Shown: one piece after another, positions 1 to 9,591 of the stretch
How the letters are laid out: the number at the start of each line of letters is the position of its first letter
Numbering within the stretch: the first letter of the stretch is position 1
The notes under the pieces: model-generated
What the model was told of the DNA's origin: nothing
Databases searched by the model: none
What the model saw: only the letters and a program-made list of their open reading frames with translations
DNA from: Xiphydria camelus
Lineage: Eukaryota > Arthropoda > Insecta > Hymenoptera > Xiphydriidae
Direction: 5' to 3'
Assembly: GCA_963678675.1 (NCBI GenBank)
Contig: OY783195.1
Location: forward strand, 12,684,505 to 12,748,504
DNA: 64,000 bases
Program-made: the position numbers and the translations under genes

Positions 1-830
1 ATATATGAGTGACTTATTGTTAGGCTTATATCTTATCAGATATGAATGATACGTAGCTACATCTGACCAGATATGAACTCATACGAATAAGAGTCATGCG
101 CGTGTCCCTGAGAGTTGACATACATGAAATGTACGAGTGTGAGTGAGATCGCCAATTAACCCAGATGAATATATAATGGTTTCTTTGTCAAACAATCTAA
201 CTGCCCAAGACAAAATAAATTTGCCTAATCATAATTCATTTAGAGTATATTTGGACTGCAACTGAAGTCCAAAATTTCATTAGGAAAGTACCTACCTACA
301 CTTTAATTTATAAATAATTTTAATGAAGTTATATGAACTATGCATGCATGACTAACAGCTCAGAGAAGTTTAAAGAACTTGAACTTCAAAGCGCATCGCC
401 CCTTTATATGTTGTAGGTATATTCAAGAACCATGAATCTGTCAGACTTGCTTTCAATCTACGAATTTTGGAGCTCTCGTAATTGGTCGAAAAAAATAATT
501 CTACCTTATCATCGATCTTAAATTTCATGGATCGAAAGCGGGTCGTATAGATTCATCGTCTTTGGGTATACCTTACACAGGAGTGCGTAGCAGATGAGGA
601 CTCGATGATACCAGCTAAATAACGAAGTTAAGCAGCAAAAAGCGTGAACAGTAGATGATGGTTGACCGCTGAGGTTGAAAAGATTTATGCTCGATTTCAA
701 GGTGGACTAATTTTTTTGTTTTTTGTTTTTTTGTTCCATAATATTGATATGCAATATAAACCGTGGGCTTATTTGCTATTTAGCGATTTATTTTCGATTG
801 CATCGATCCGTTAAGGTATCTAACAATAAG
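1..830. other. AT-rich sequence, no gene seen
   Basis: No convincing coding region, RNA gene or transposon protein is visible here. The only open frames are short and resemble nothing I know. Degenerate copies of a CAGATATGA-like word occur near 37-80 and anticipate the repeat at 831-890. Confidence 0.5.
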
Positions 831-890
831 CAGATCTGTTCAGATCTGGTCAGATATGGTCATACAGACAAATTTCAGATCTGATCAGAT
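831..890. repeat. Degenerate CAGATCTG-type short repeat
   Basis: The palindromic words CAGATCTG and TCAGATAT recur several times in 60 bases, directly next to the CCCGTGTGG repeat that follows. It may be the subterminal part of the same element or simple local duplication. Confidence 0.45.
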
Positions 891-894
891 GTAA

Positions 895-1385
895 CCCGTG
901 TGGAAATGTTCATTGGGCCCCAATTGGGGCCCAGTGGGGATCAGGAGCGCGAGTTTTTGCCGTTAGGGGCGCCACTATAATTGGAACCTCAACTGTACTA
1001 TATAAGTATACACGGTATACACGCAAATGCGGATTAGGTTCCAATTACGGTGTCGCCACCTACATCGCACTTCTCATATCCTGATTCCCATTGGGCTGCC
1101 CAATTACTAGATGGGCGCCAATTAAGGCCATCACACGTGAAAAAACGTAAGCAGTAACAGTAAGGATTGACCAATCAGAAAGCCTGTTTAAGCATAATTC
1201 CGTAAGAATAGTATTTCTGATTGGTCAATCCTTACTGTTACTGCTTACGTTTTTTCACGTGTGATGGCCTTTAGGCAGCCCAATCAGTGCCCAATTGGGC
1301 TTTCATTGGGCTTGTAACGCTCAGCCCAATCTATACCCAATTTGGGCCATCCAATTGGACCCCAATTGGGTAACCCTATTTATGC
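895..1385 (-). repeat. CCCAATTGGGC-rich dispersed repeat, copy 1
   Basis: Starts with CCCGTGTGGAAAT and contains many CCCAATT/GGGCCC palindromic words. The same end, in the opposite orientation, closes the repeats at 9336-9591 and 26208-26430, so these are one dispersed family. This copy is longer and holds a palindromic MITE at 1124-1271. No protein is encoded; a non-autonomous DNA element is the likely nature, superfamily unknown. Confidence 0.6.
1124..1271. mobile_element. Palindromic MITE nested in the CCCAATT repeat
   Basis: Two near-identical arms of about 58 bp (1124-1181 and 1214-1271) form an inverted repeat starting AAGGCCATCACACGTG, with a 32-bp loop. Flanks read TTAA on the left and TTTA on the right, so a TTAA target duplication is possible but imperfect. 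Non-coding. Confidence 0.75.
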
Positions 1386-1759
1386 CCAATCAATCTGAAA
1401 TGTTACTTTTAATGAATAGTAACATTAATAATGAATAAGAAAATTAATAATAATTAATAAGATTTTATATTTTCTCATAAAATGTACACGCGTAAAATAT
1501 AAACGTATTCAAGCGGAACAATGATTGACACAAATCATACGCGCGGGTTTCCTTAGTTTTTCATAAGTACAATTTAAGAATTTTCTATTTTCATATTTTA
1601 TAGATTTATATGCAAGGGGGATTAGGGTGCGATTAATAATGTAAAAGGCCAAGGCCATACAGTAAGAAATAATAATAATATAAACGTATTCTTCAGTTTT
1701 TAGGGCTCTATCATACACTATATACACTACACTACATACACTATATTTATTTAAATATA

Positions 1760-2439
1760 CAGGGTGTTACTTAATGATAGGCCGTAATTACAAGGGCATA
1801 TTACTGAATCTATTTCCAGTAGAAAAGTTCATATTAACATGTGTCCTAAAATGTCTGATTTTCAAGATACAGGACGTCAAAGTTTAAAAAAATCGGTTTT
1901 TTAATAATATCTCAAAGATCCTTGTGCCGATTTTGTTGACATTTGGCACTGTTGTTTATTGTAATAAGACGCTAAGTTAACACTAACTAGAAGATAATTA
2001 TGAGTTCCAGTGGCGTCCCGGGGAACAGAGTCTCACGAATAATATTTTTTTTCCTCAAAAACGAAGTGAGGTACGAAATAATGTCAAGAGACAAAAAAGT
2101 TGTATTTTTAGCTGCTTAATCTTTCTAATCTAAAAAGTGTTTTTTCGTCAATATTATTCGTGAGATTGTCCCCCGGGACGCCACTGGAACTCATAATTAT
2201 CTTCTAGTTAGTGGTAACTTAGCGTCTTATTACAATAAACACACGACAGTGCCAAATGTCAACAAAATCGGCACAAGGATCGTTGAGATATTATTAGAAA
2301 ACCGATTTTTTTTAAACTTTGACGTCCTGTATCTTGAAAACCAGACATTTTAGGACACATGTTAATATGAACTTTTCTACTGGAAATTGATTCAGTAATG
2401 TGCCCTTGCAATTACGCCCTATCATTAAGTAACACCCTG
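1760..2439. mobile_element. TA-flanked fold-back element with CAGGGTG ends
   Basis: A 680-bp near-complete palindrome. The left end CAGGGTGTTACTTAATG matches the right end in reverse complement, and both sides are flanked by TA. Arms run inward to about 2060 and 2150 with only scattered mismatches. TA duplication suggests Tc1/mariner-type mobilisation. No transposase is present. The same CAGGGTG end class recurs at 11939, 16778 and 51716. Confidence 0.85.
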
Positions 2440-2502
2440 TATATACACTATGCAAAAAAGAAAATGTTCGAAGTCGTGAGCAGACCGGGCAAGCTAAAAA
2501 TG

Positions 2503-2573
2503 GCGCGTTGCCACGAGTCGACTGAAGTCGAAAGATTTGGTAGTTCGACCGTAGTCGACTCGTGGCAACGCGC
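2503..2573. repeat. Perfect 21-bp hairpin
   Basis: GCGCGTTGCCACGAGTCGACT at 2503-2523 is exactly repeated in inverted form at 2553-2573 with a 29-bp loop. It lies just downstream of the DUF4806-type gene. A small MITE or a transcript-end hairpin are both possible. Confidence 0.7.
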
Positions 2574-2699
2574 TTTAAGAGACTAAAAACTACTCGTGCA
2601 GCTACTCGTTCTCGCGCCGTCGTCTGTCGTATTCTCGCCCCCGGCGTTGCCACCGCGGCTTCACGGATGCCACGCTCCGCGTTGGACTTCCCTGCCTTC

Positions 2700-3267
2700 T
2701 CATCGTCCTCCGTCCCAGTCCCTTGCGTAAGCCAAAGCCGATCCAATTGCCTCGATGGCTGCCTTCTCTGAAGAAGGGTCTTCCATGCTGCTCCTTCGAG
2801 TTACGGCATCTGACAAAAAACATTACAAAATAATGTATTGCAAACATTACTTTGAACGGTTTTTACTTCGTAAATATGTTTCAAAAACAATCATTTACAT
2901 GAAAAAATATTAATCACTCTCACCTATTATACACCGATGGAGCCTGAACTCTTTAAGGAGAAACTTGCTAGACGCTTTGCGGACGTTCGTGAATTTAACA
3001 GCCAGATCTTTTGCTAAATATTTTTTCATTATGTTCACCACGCTTTTGGAAATATATCCTTCTACATCCATGAGCGAGTTGAGAGAAGAAATCTGCAAGT
3101 AAAGTTAAAATTTGTAATATAGGTATGTAATATTTTTAATACATTATACGAATAATTAATTGAAACGTAAAACTTACAAAATCTTCGCGGAATTTGGTAT
3201 CCTTCAATTTGTCATCGAATTCCGTAAGATCCGATATATTTTGGAATGGAAGATTCAAGTTATTGTC
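2700..3267 (-). CDS. 3' end of a DUF4806-type gene, three open exons
   Basis: Three exons can be read on the minus strand: 3267-3178, 3092-2924 and 2809-2700. Each is open and the junctions keep one frame: acceptor TTGCAG before the first, GTAAGT then TTGCAG, GTGAGA then TTTGTCAG, stop TGA at 2702-2700. The peptide reads LPFQNISDLTEFDDKL, then KSVVNIMKKYLAKDLAVKF, then RCII, DAV and a short acidic tail. This layout (LPF..I.DL..FD, a lysine-rich helix, CIIDA) fits my memory of DUF4806, an arthropod domain of unknown function. Exons further 5' are missing: just upstream (3282 onward) lies mariner-like repeat that has entered the intron or replaced the gene. It may be a live gene with distant 5' exons or a recently truncated copy. 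Confidence 0.7.
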
Positions 3268-3281
3268 CTGCAAGTAGGACT

Positions 3282-3560
3282 CCAAGTCGTATGCGAAACG
3301 AGGGGGTTTCTTTCGAACGAGGGATCATCCACTTATTATTCCAAGAACCAGTTGCATAAGTTCATTCAGCAGATTGGATCTGCTGCCTCGAGTGCATGGA
3401 CGTGCGTCACTTTCAATGGATGAAAATTTTCATCCTTCAACATCCTCCCAACCGTGGACTTGCTGATTCTAACCTCTGTTGCCACAGCTCGAATACTCAT
3501 TCGAGGGTTATTCTTCATTCTTTCTAGCACTGCATCGATATCTTGCTGCACCTGTATTCT
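3282..3560 (-). pseudogene. Tc1/mariner-like transposase N-terminal fragment
   Basis: The minus strand encodes a helix-turn-helix segment with the pattern AVLERMKNNPRMSIRAVA, then ISKSTVGRMLKDENFHP and HALEAADP. This is the DNA-binding part of a Tc1/mariner-type transposase of the kind annotated with DUF4817 in insects (from memory). It is followed by a decayed W-F-L-E segment with stops. The catalytic domain is absent. Four to five relatives occur at 4550, 23070, 24050, 46340 and 48870. Confidence 0.75.
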
Positions 3561-4606
3561 TCTGGGACTTCCTAAAATAATTATAAAAACCCTATATAAT
3601 TCAGACCTGATAAATACAATCTTATCGCGCTATACCTTATCAAGGAGATCTTTCGACGTGATGATTCCGAAACGTTTTTATCGAGAAATATTTATATATT
3701 TCTAACATACGGTAGTGTTTACGAATATTGTAAAATATCGCAGGAATGTTACAGAAAAGTTACTTGCAAAAACGTGCTTTGTGGGGTGTAAATGATGATA
3801 TTTTGTAATTTCCATCGTTATACCAGAGGCGAAGAAGAGATGAAATAGAAGTGAGGTACATGTACACTTCACTTTTGACAGGTCGGTATATAAATTGGAA
3901 CTTGTGATAGTATAATAATACGAAAGAGGAAATATATCGATAAAGAAAAAATAATGATAAAGTAGTTACTCCATTATTGTAATCCAATATTCCATTGTAT
4001 CCCTTATTTTTCTGCCACGACTTTGATTGTTGATAGTGAAGAAAAATCAAATTTATTGGTTGATCCATCCACTATCAACAATCAAAGTCTTGGCAGAAAA
4101 ATGAGGGATACAATGGAATTAGATTACAATAATGGAGTAACTATTTTATTATTATTTTTCCTTCATCGATATATTTCCTCTTTCATATTATACTATCACA
4201 CACAAGTTCCAATTTATATACCGACCTGTCAAACGTGGTGTACATTGTACCTCACTTCGATTTCATCTCTTCTTCGCCTCTGGTGTAACGATGGAAATTA
4301 CAATACATCATCATTTACACCCCACAAAGCACGTTTTTGCAAGTAACTTTTCTGTAACATTAGTGCGATATTTTACAATATTCGTGAACACTACCGTATA
4401 TATGTTAGAAATATATATTTCTCGATAAAAACGTTTCGGAATCATTATGTCGAAAGATCGCCTCGATAAGGTACTGCTCGATAAGATTGTACTTGTTCGG
4501 GCTGAATTATATAGCGTTTTTATAATTATTTTAAGAAGTCCCTGAAGAATACAGGTGCAGCAAAATATCGATGCTGTAATAGAAATAATAAGGAATAACC
4601 CTCGAA
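3494..4606. repeat. Large inverted duplication of the mariner-like repeat
   Basis: The arm 3494-4050 is repeated in reverse complement at 4070-4606 at roughly 90% identity by eye. Each arm runs from the transposase N-terminal codons through the shared CTCACTTCTATTTCATC segment. The centre (4050-4070) is a short spacer. It is a head-to-head fold-back of two copies of one family; no complete protein is encoded. Confidence 0.75.
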
Positions 4607-5345
4607 CCCTAATCGGTATGAGTGATTCCTCATTGACCGTCGTTACACCAGAGACGAAGAAGAGATGAAATAGAAGTGAGGTACACGTACACTTCAGGTT
4701 TGACAGGTCGGTGTATAAATTGGAACTTGTGATAGTACGAAAGAGGAAATATATCGATAGAGAAAAAATAATGATAAAGTAATTACTTCATTGTTGTGAT
4801 CCAATTCCATTGCATCTCCCATTTTTCTGCCAAGGCTTGTTGACGAAAAAGGAAAACCACTGATTCGTCCCGTGCTCGCATGACGCTGAAAACAAAAAAT
4901 AGAATACCCACAAAGTATTTGTCCTTTATACGCAATCAAAGTGAGGTTAGAACGATCAGATAGAAAGTAACTTATCTGATGGCAATTCTTCTGAGATGCT
5001 GCCATCTCCTTTCCTGCTCTTTATGCACAGGCACACATCTAGAGAAAAATATCACTGCATCCGTTCACTATCTCGATTATTCAAAAAAAATCCGAACGAT
5101 TAGCAAACTACACGGAGCGTCTATCACATTCACCACTATATAGGCCGTCCCTGAAAAGGGGGACGTTTTCAGCCTCTCTCCAGGGCCGTACTCTTTTTCC
5201 GGGACGGCCCTGGCGAATTTCTAAACACAGAAATAGCCGTAGCGCCTAAACTAAAATAGCTAGTAAAAAAAGTCATAAAGAAAAGATTAGAATGTTATTA
5301 TCTACAACTTTCATTAAGGTCATTTTTTCGAAAAGAAATAATAAT
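4162..5345 (+). repeat. Rearranged mariner-like repeat, copy A
   Basis: This segment is repeated in direct orientation at 23655-24868. Both copies carry the same unusual junction, where the transposase N-terminal codons (AACCCTCGAACC) break into an inverted piece of the same repeat (GACCGTCGTTACACCAGAG). They also share the block CCAGGGCCGTACTC and an AAT-rich end near GAAATAATAATAATA. A shared internal junction means the rearranged form itself was copied. Confidence 0.7.
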
Positions 5346-5517
5346 AATAAAATAATAAAAAAGCCTTTTGATTCGGTACTCTGGAGACTACCCTTAAGGA
5401 GGATCGGCAGTGCTCTTTGGGGTGAGGTAGAAGGGGAAAAAGAACAAAGAAATCGACGTGTGTTGCCAATTTCAATTAGTAAAATTTCAAGTTTTATAAA
5501 AACTGAAAGAATAAGTA

Positions 5518-5785
5518 CCGTATGTCCGTCTCTGTACTGGCCAGTTTGAAAGTTATCTTCGGATAGGCTTGGTCGGTAATCGAGACATTTATACCGTAAT
5601 TATAATTATTTTCCTAATTTCCATTATTCACAAATTCACAATTTCGAGGTTAGACGCTTCGATCTCCCGAATTGATATCAACTCTAACTGCCGACTCGAC
5701 TTCTACCGTATTAAATGACTCGAGTACCGACCAAGCCTATTCGAAGATAACTTTCAAACTGGCCAGTACAGAGACGGGCATACGG
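5518..5785. mobile_element. 268-bp TA-flanked MITE, copy 1
   Basis: The ends CCGTATGTCCGTCTCTGTAC and its reverse complement are flanked by TA on both sides. The length is exactly 268 bp, as in the copies at 13215-13482 and 13733-14000. The centre holds the core ACGCTTCGATCTCCCGAATT that is shared with longer elements here. Non-coding. Confidence 0.88.
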
Positions 5786-5853
5786 TATAGGTGCTGAATT
5801 CCTGTTTCTTTTTGTTACTTTCAACCTAAAGAAGTAAGATAAATATTCAAAAA

Positions 5854-6270
5854 CTAGTACTCGAGACACTGATGTGTAAACATCTAGTGAGCGAGATTTG
5901 ATAGCTAAAATAAATCGGCTTATGATAGCTAAAAAAAATAAATAAGTGAGTCGGAGTAGAGCCGATCGACGAGGAGTTACTCCAACTCACTTACTGTACA
6001 TGGCGAACACCACTTCCATACAACATTGTTCTGCCAGATATTTACACATCAAATAGTCATTCTAACTTGTAATTGATGTGTAAACATCTGGCAGAACAAT
6101 GTTTTATGGAAGTGGTGTTCGCCATGTACAGTAAGTGAGTTGGAGTAACTCCTCGTCGATCGGCTCTACTCCGACTCACTTATTAATTTTTTTAGCTATT
6201 ATAAGCCGATTTATTTTAGCTATCAAATCTCGCTCACTAGACGTTTACACATCAGTGTCTCGAGTACTAG
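5854..6270. mobile_element. 417-bp palindromic MITE next to a Helitron-like ORF
   Basis: Arms 5854-6057 and 6072-6270 are near-perfect inverted repeats that begin CTAGTACTCGAGACACTGATG. Internal words GATGTGTAAACATC occur at the ends and at the centre. The right arm runs into the pseudogene at 6245-6820 and supplies its last codons and stop. A single copy of the end word also occurs at 8203-8216. Confidence 0.85.
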
Positions 6271-6820
6271 CAGACTCGTTTTGTGTTTTTTTACGAAGGG
6301 AGGCGTCGCAAGTACTACAAACGAGGGCTGTTTCGAAGTTTATTTCAGGAAAATCGACTGCAAGGATATTCTTTGAACATAGTGGTGGTGCTCTTATGTT
6401 TGTGTCATACCATAGTCGATCACATACGCTACACACTGCGCCGAAGTTAGTATCGAGGAACTTCTTATTGAACTCAGTGTGGGCTTTAGTGTGTTTAGAA
6501 TAATCCACATAATCATTATTAATTTCTTCACTTGGATTTTCTACAGAATTCTCGATAATCGCCGTCGATGTCGACGGTCCTATATTAAATCCTAATGCTG
6601 GAGGTCTTAACGTAGCGTGGCTTACGATTTGTGGAACCTGAGTTGATCGACTTGTGGATGGCACAGAATCTAGAGTAGAATTAGCCATACGTGCTCTCCA
6701 ATCTTATGATCGCTCGGTACTAGTTCGAGCAGCGTTTCGTGATTCCACTCGCCCAGCTCTCAACTGTTCTTCACGTTTCCGTTTTCTATACACTCGCTGA
6801 TATTCTGCTTTTTTACCCAT
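6245..6820 (-). pseudogene. Helitron-like N-terminal protein, truncated by a MITE
   Basis: From an ATG at 6820 the minus strand encodes a very basic start (MGKKAEYQRVYRKRKREE). One in-frame TAA follows, and then a Ser/Thr-rich linker. Last comes a cysteine module FGAVCSVCDRLWYD with LVCSTCDASLRKK about 36 residues later. A FG.VC.VCDRLW module followed by a CxxC pair resembles the N-terminal zinc-binding part of insect Helitron replicases as I remember them. The frame ends inside the palindromic MITE, so Rep and helicase domains are missing. The basic start resembles the proteins at 19576-19893 and 43843-44082. The single stop and the MITE make it dead. Confidence 0.6.
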
Positions 6821-7119
6821 TTCTGTGAAAATAAGGAATATTTATTCATTAAATCAATTGTATAATATATATGTATATATGTCATGGCAATATTTCGTAA
6901 CCTCAAAATACTCTAAAAATACTCTAATAACATCGCACAGTACAGCATTTAATATTTGCAGTAAAATTCTGTAATAATAATACTTACTGGCAGCTTCAGT
7001 CGGAGTGGATTAATTCACTGCTGTTGCATGCCGAGCCGGTCCAGGTCGTCTGTAGATGGCGGGTCGTGGCCGTGGAGCGCTAAACCACTTTGCTTCATAG
7101 GTGCGGAAACGGGTAACGA

Positions 7120-7145
7120 ATAAACTGAACACTGCACTCACTATA
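7120..7145 (-). promoter_or_regulatory. Conserved leader word TATAGTGAGTGCAGTGTT
   Basis: On the minus strand, about 310 bases before the ATG at 6820, the word GTGAGTGCAGTGTT is preceded by TATA. The same word lies upstream of the coding parts at 21837 (minus), 43254 (plus) and 50534 (plus). Conservation in otherwise different loci suggests a transcription start or a conserved element end; the sequence alone cannot tell which. Confidence 0.4.
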
Positions 7146-7199
7146 AGACTGATATGGATATATTTAAATGATACAAGATGCGTTGATGACCGATACAAT

Positions 7200-7518
7200 T
7201 AAGAGAAGGCAAGAGAAGACGCCGGAAGCCTCCTGGCTTCGTCTTACATAGTTCGGAACGTAGCAACTTTTCGATCAACGGAGGGGATAGCGTGGGCGAC
7301 GCTATCCACCCTGATTAGCTAATTAGAGGGGAGTGGTGGAACAGCCGATGACGCTGGGGCTGTCGGCGTCCGTGTCCGAAGGTCGAAGGTACCGTTGCTA
7401 ACTTTATGCTTTCCCGAGCGCCGCACTCACGGATCAAGAATGTCGACCGCGAGGACCCGCCAGGCTACCATGAACGGTTAATTGTTTCTCTCGTACCTGG
7501 ATAAGCCAGGTACTGCAT
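7200..7518. other. Moderately GC-rich non-coding stretch
   Basis: No protein or RNA gene is recognised. It contains short hairpins (GAAGCCTCCTGGCTTC near 7226, GGATAGCGTGGGCGACGCTATCC near 7288) and precedes the MITE at 7521. It could be the 5' part of the element that encodes the Helitron-like protein. Confidence 0.35.
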
Positions 7519-7520
7519 TA

Positions 7521-7903
7521 CCGTATGTCCCGCACAGAACCGCACGCAGTTACAGGGACCTTGATATTTTCTTTCGGCCGTGCTTGGTCGATATTCGAGC
7601 AACTTTTACCGGTAGGTAGAAGTCGAGTCGGTATAGAGTCGGTAGAGTTGGTATCAGTTCGGGAGATCGAAGCGTCTAACCTCGAAGTCGTGGATTTGTG
7701 AATTATGGTGAATAATTACCATTATTCATAATTCATAAATTCACGGTTATATACATACGGTACGGTATTCCGTAAGAAACGCAACAAGCGACATTTACCG
7801 TCGGCAGTATTTGCCAACGGTGCACATGTAAAAGACTCAAACACCATCGGCAAATACTGCCGAAGAAAAATGTCGCTTGTTGCGTTTTTTACGGGACGTG
7901 CGG
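7521..7903. mobile_element. MITE with CCGTATGTCCCG end and nested hairpin
   Basis: The left end CCGTATGTCCCGC and right end GGGACGTGCGG are flanked by TA. The left half contains the family core TTCGGGAGATCGAAGCGTC. The right half is a strong palindrome whose arms 7770-7815 and 7850-7895 begin CGTAAGAAACGCAACAAGCG. It is probably a longer relative of the 268-bp MITE. Confidence 0.7.
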
Positions 7904-7905
7904 TA

Positions 7906-8300
7906 TACGGTATTATGGTATATATAGATTATTTAGACAGAGATACAAGTATTAGCTGTTTACGGAGCGCGTGGGGAAGCTAGGAGAAAGTGACTAGGCT
8001 TGTGTGCGTCACCAATGCTAGCTGCGCTATTAGTAGGTTGTATAGCGATTTACTATATCGACATCATCGACAAGAAAATATAATACCACCCTAGGCCGCA
8101 AGCGCTGAAGTAGCTGCGCACGAATCACTGCGCACTAATCACATCCGGCTTCACATTTCCGTCCCAATTCCCGAGGTTTACCCTCATACCGCCGTAATAG
8201 ATGTTTACACATCAACAATTTTATAACTTCAAACTTAATTTATTTTAAATATGTAAAATGTGTGCAAAACGTGGCAACATAGCATTTCAACATTCGTAAG
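7906..8300. other. No gene seen
   Basis: Short open frames only. A single copy of the end word AGATGTTTACACATCA (8202-8217) of the 5854-6270 MITE is present, perhaps a decayed copy. Confidence 0.45.
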
Positions 8301-8302
8301 TT

Positions 8303-8829
8303 GGTAGCAAATCGGTATTTTAAACAGAATTCTTATCGACGGACAACGCGTTGAAGCGGTTCATGACGTCTGTTTATAACCTCAATCTCAAGTTAGCGAG
8401 TATATAAACAGACGTAAAAGAACTGCCAAGACATGTACAATTTTTCACGTGCTCAAACTTTCCGATGGGAAGGAAAACTGGTTAGTGAGAAAGTGTATTT
8501 GTAAGTCGGTAGCAAATCGGTAGGTTAAACAGAATTCTTATCGACGGACAACGCGTTGAAGCGGTTCATGACGTCTGTTTATAACCTCAATCTCAAGTTA
8601 GCGAGTATATAAACAGACGTAAAAGAACTGCCAAGACATGTACAATTTTTCACGTGCTCAAACTTTCCGATGGGAAGGAAAACTGGTTAGTGAGAAAGTG
8701 TATTTGTAAGTCGGTAGCAAATCGGTAGGTTAAACAGAATTCTTATCGACGGACAACGCGTTGAAGCGGTTCATGACGTCTGTTTATAACCTCAATTTCA
8801 AGTTGGAAAACTGGTTAGTGAGAAAGAGC
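8303..8829. repeat. 205-bp tandem repeat, about 2.5 units
   Basis: GGTAGCAAATCGG starts at 8303, 8508 and 8713, an exact 205-base spacing. Each full unit contains ACGTCTGTTTATA and its inverted partner TATAAACAGACGT, which form a hairpin. The third unit lacks the segment between the hairpin and the final AAAACTGGTTAGTGAG. Copies are nearly identical, so the expansion is recent. It resembles the internal array of a non-autonomous element or a small satellite. Confidence 0.85.
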
Positions 8830-9335
8830 ACGCTTCGTGCCAATAGCTTGTGACGTCACGTAGTGGGATGTTGCCACGTTTTTGCATCTGGCGGTCGAGT
8901 ACATGAAAACTTTTGAATTTTTCGACAGTTTTTCCTTTATATTAAAAAAACTGTAGAGTGAAAATTCTTTATAATTTAGTAAAAACAAGTTCGTGTGGCG
9001 TTGAAACTTATTTCATAATTTTCAGAATTTGTTTCGGTTGAAAATCGCAAGTTCTGTGCATTTGAAATATGCTCCCCATAAGACTCAATGCTAATCTCGT
9101 AATTTTTAAAAATTAATTACGAGAAAACTGTAGGGTGAAATTGTTTGATTTTTTGTTATTAAAATGAGTTCACAAGTCTTTTAAAAAATGTTCAACTACG
9201 GTTTCTGAGAAGTCATTTCTCTGACGATCCTCCTTAAACAGCCCTGAAAAAATCACCCTACCCTCGTCGATTTTTTTGCGGCATAGGTAAAAATGGATAA
9301 GTGTCTTGGACTAAGTGATTAGGTACCTCAGTTGG
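8830..9335. other. AT-rich, no gene seen
   Basis: No feature recognised beyond A/T-rich runs. The first bases continue the end of the tandem array. Confidence 0.45.
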
Positions 9336-9591
9336 GGCCTGATTGGGCTGCCCAACGTAGCCCCAACTAAACGCTAATACTACATGGTATCACCTGACCC
9401 AAATTCCAGTTACTAAAAGTTCGGAAGAAGTTCTAAATGTCCAGATTTATTTTTACTTCCGGTACATAAATAAAACAAACAATTGTATCTATTCCATTTA
9501 TTATATTTTATTGAAATTGGGCCGCCCAATTGGGGCCTAATTGGCGCCCAATTACTGATTGGGCCAACTTGGGCAGATTTCCACACGGGAA
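9336..9591 (+). repeat. CCCAATTGGGC-rich dispersed repeat, copy 2
   Basis: From about 9367 to 9591 this matches 26208-26430 almost base for base (AAACGC.AATACTACAT through GGGCCGCCCAATTGGG to TTTCCACACGGG). The right end ATTTCCACACGGG is the inverse of the left end of copy 1 at 895. Non-coding mobile repeat of unknown superfamily. Confidence 0.7.

Noticed and set aside
2312..2746. 144-residue minus-strand frame over the fold-back end and beyond
   Set aside because: Half of it lies in the palindromic element and it shows no motif. The real coding signal in 2700-3267 is the spliced DUF4806-type gene in another frame.
6135..6503. 122-residue plus-strand frame
   Set aside because: It is the antisense shadow of the Helitron-like protein and the MITE arm.
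8303..8829. CRISPR-like array
   Set aside because: Repeats are 205 bp, contiguous and without unique spacers; the genome is eukaryotic.
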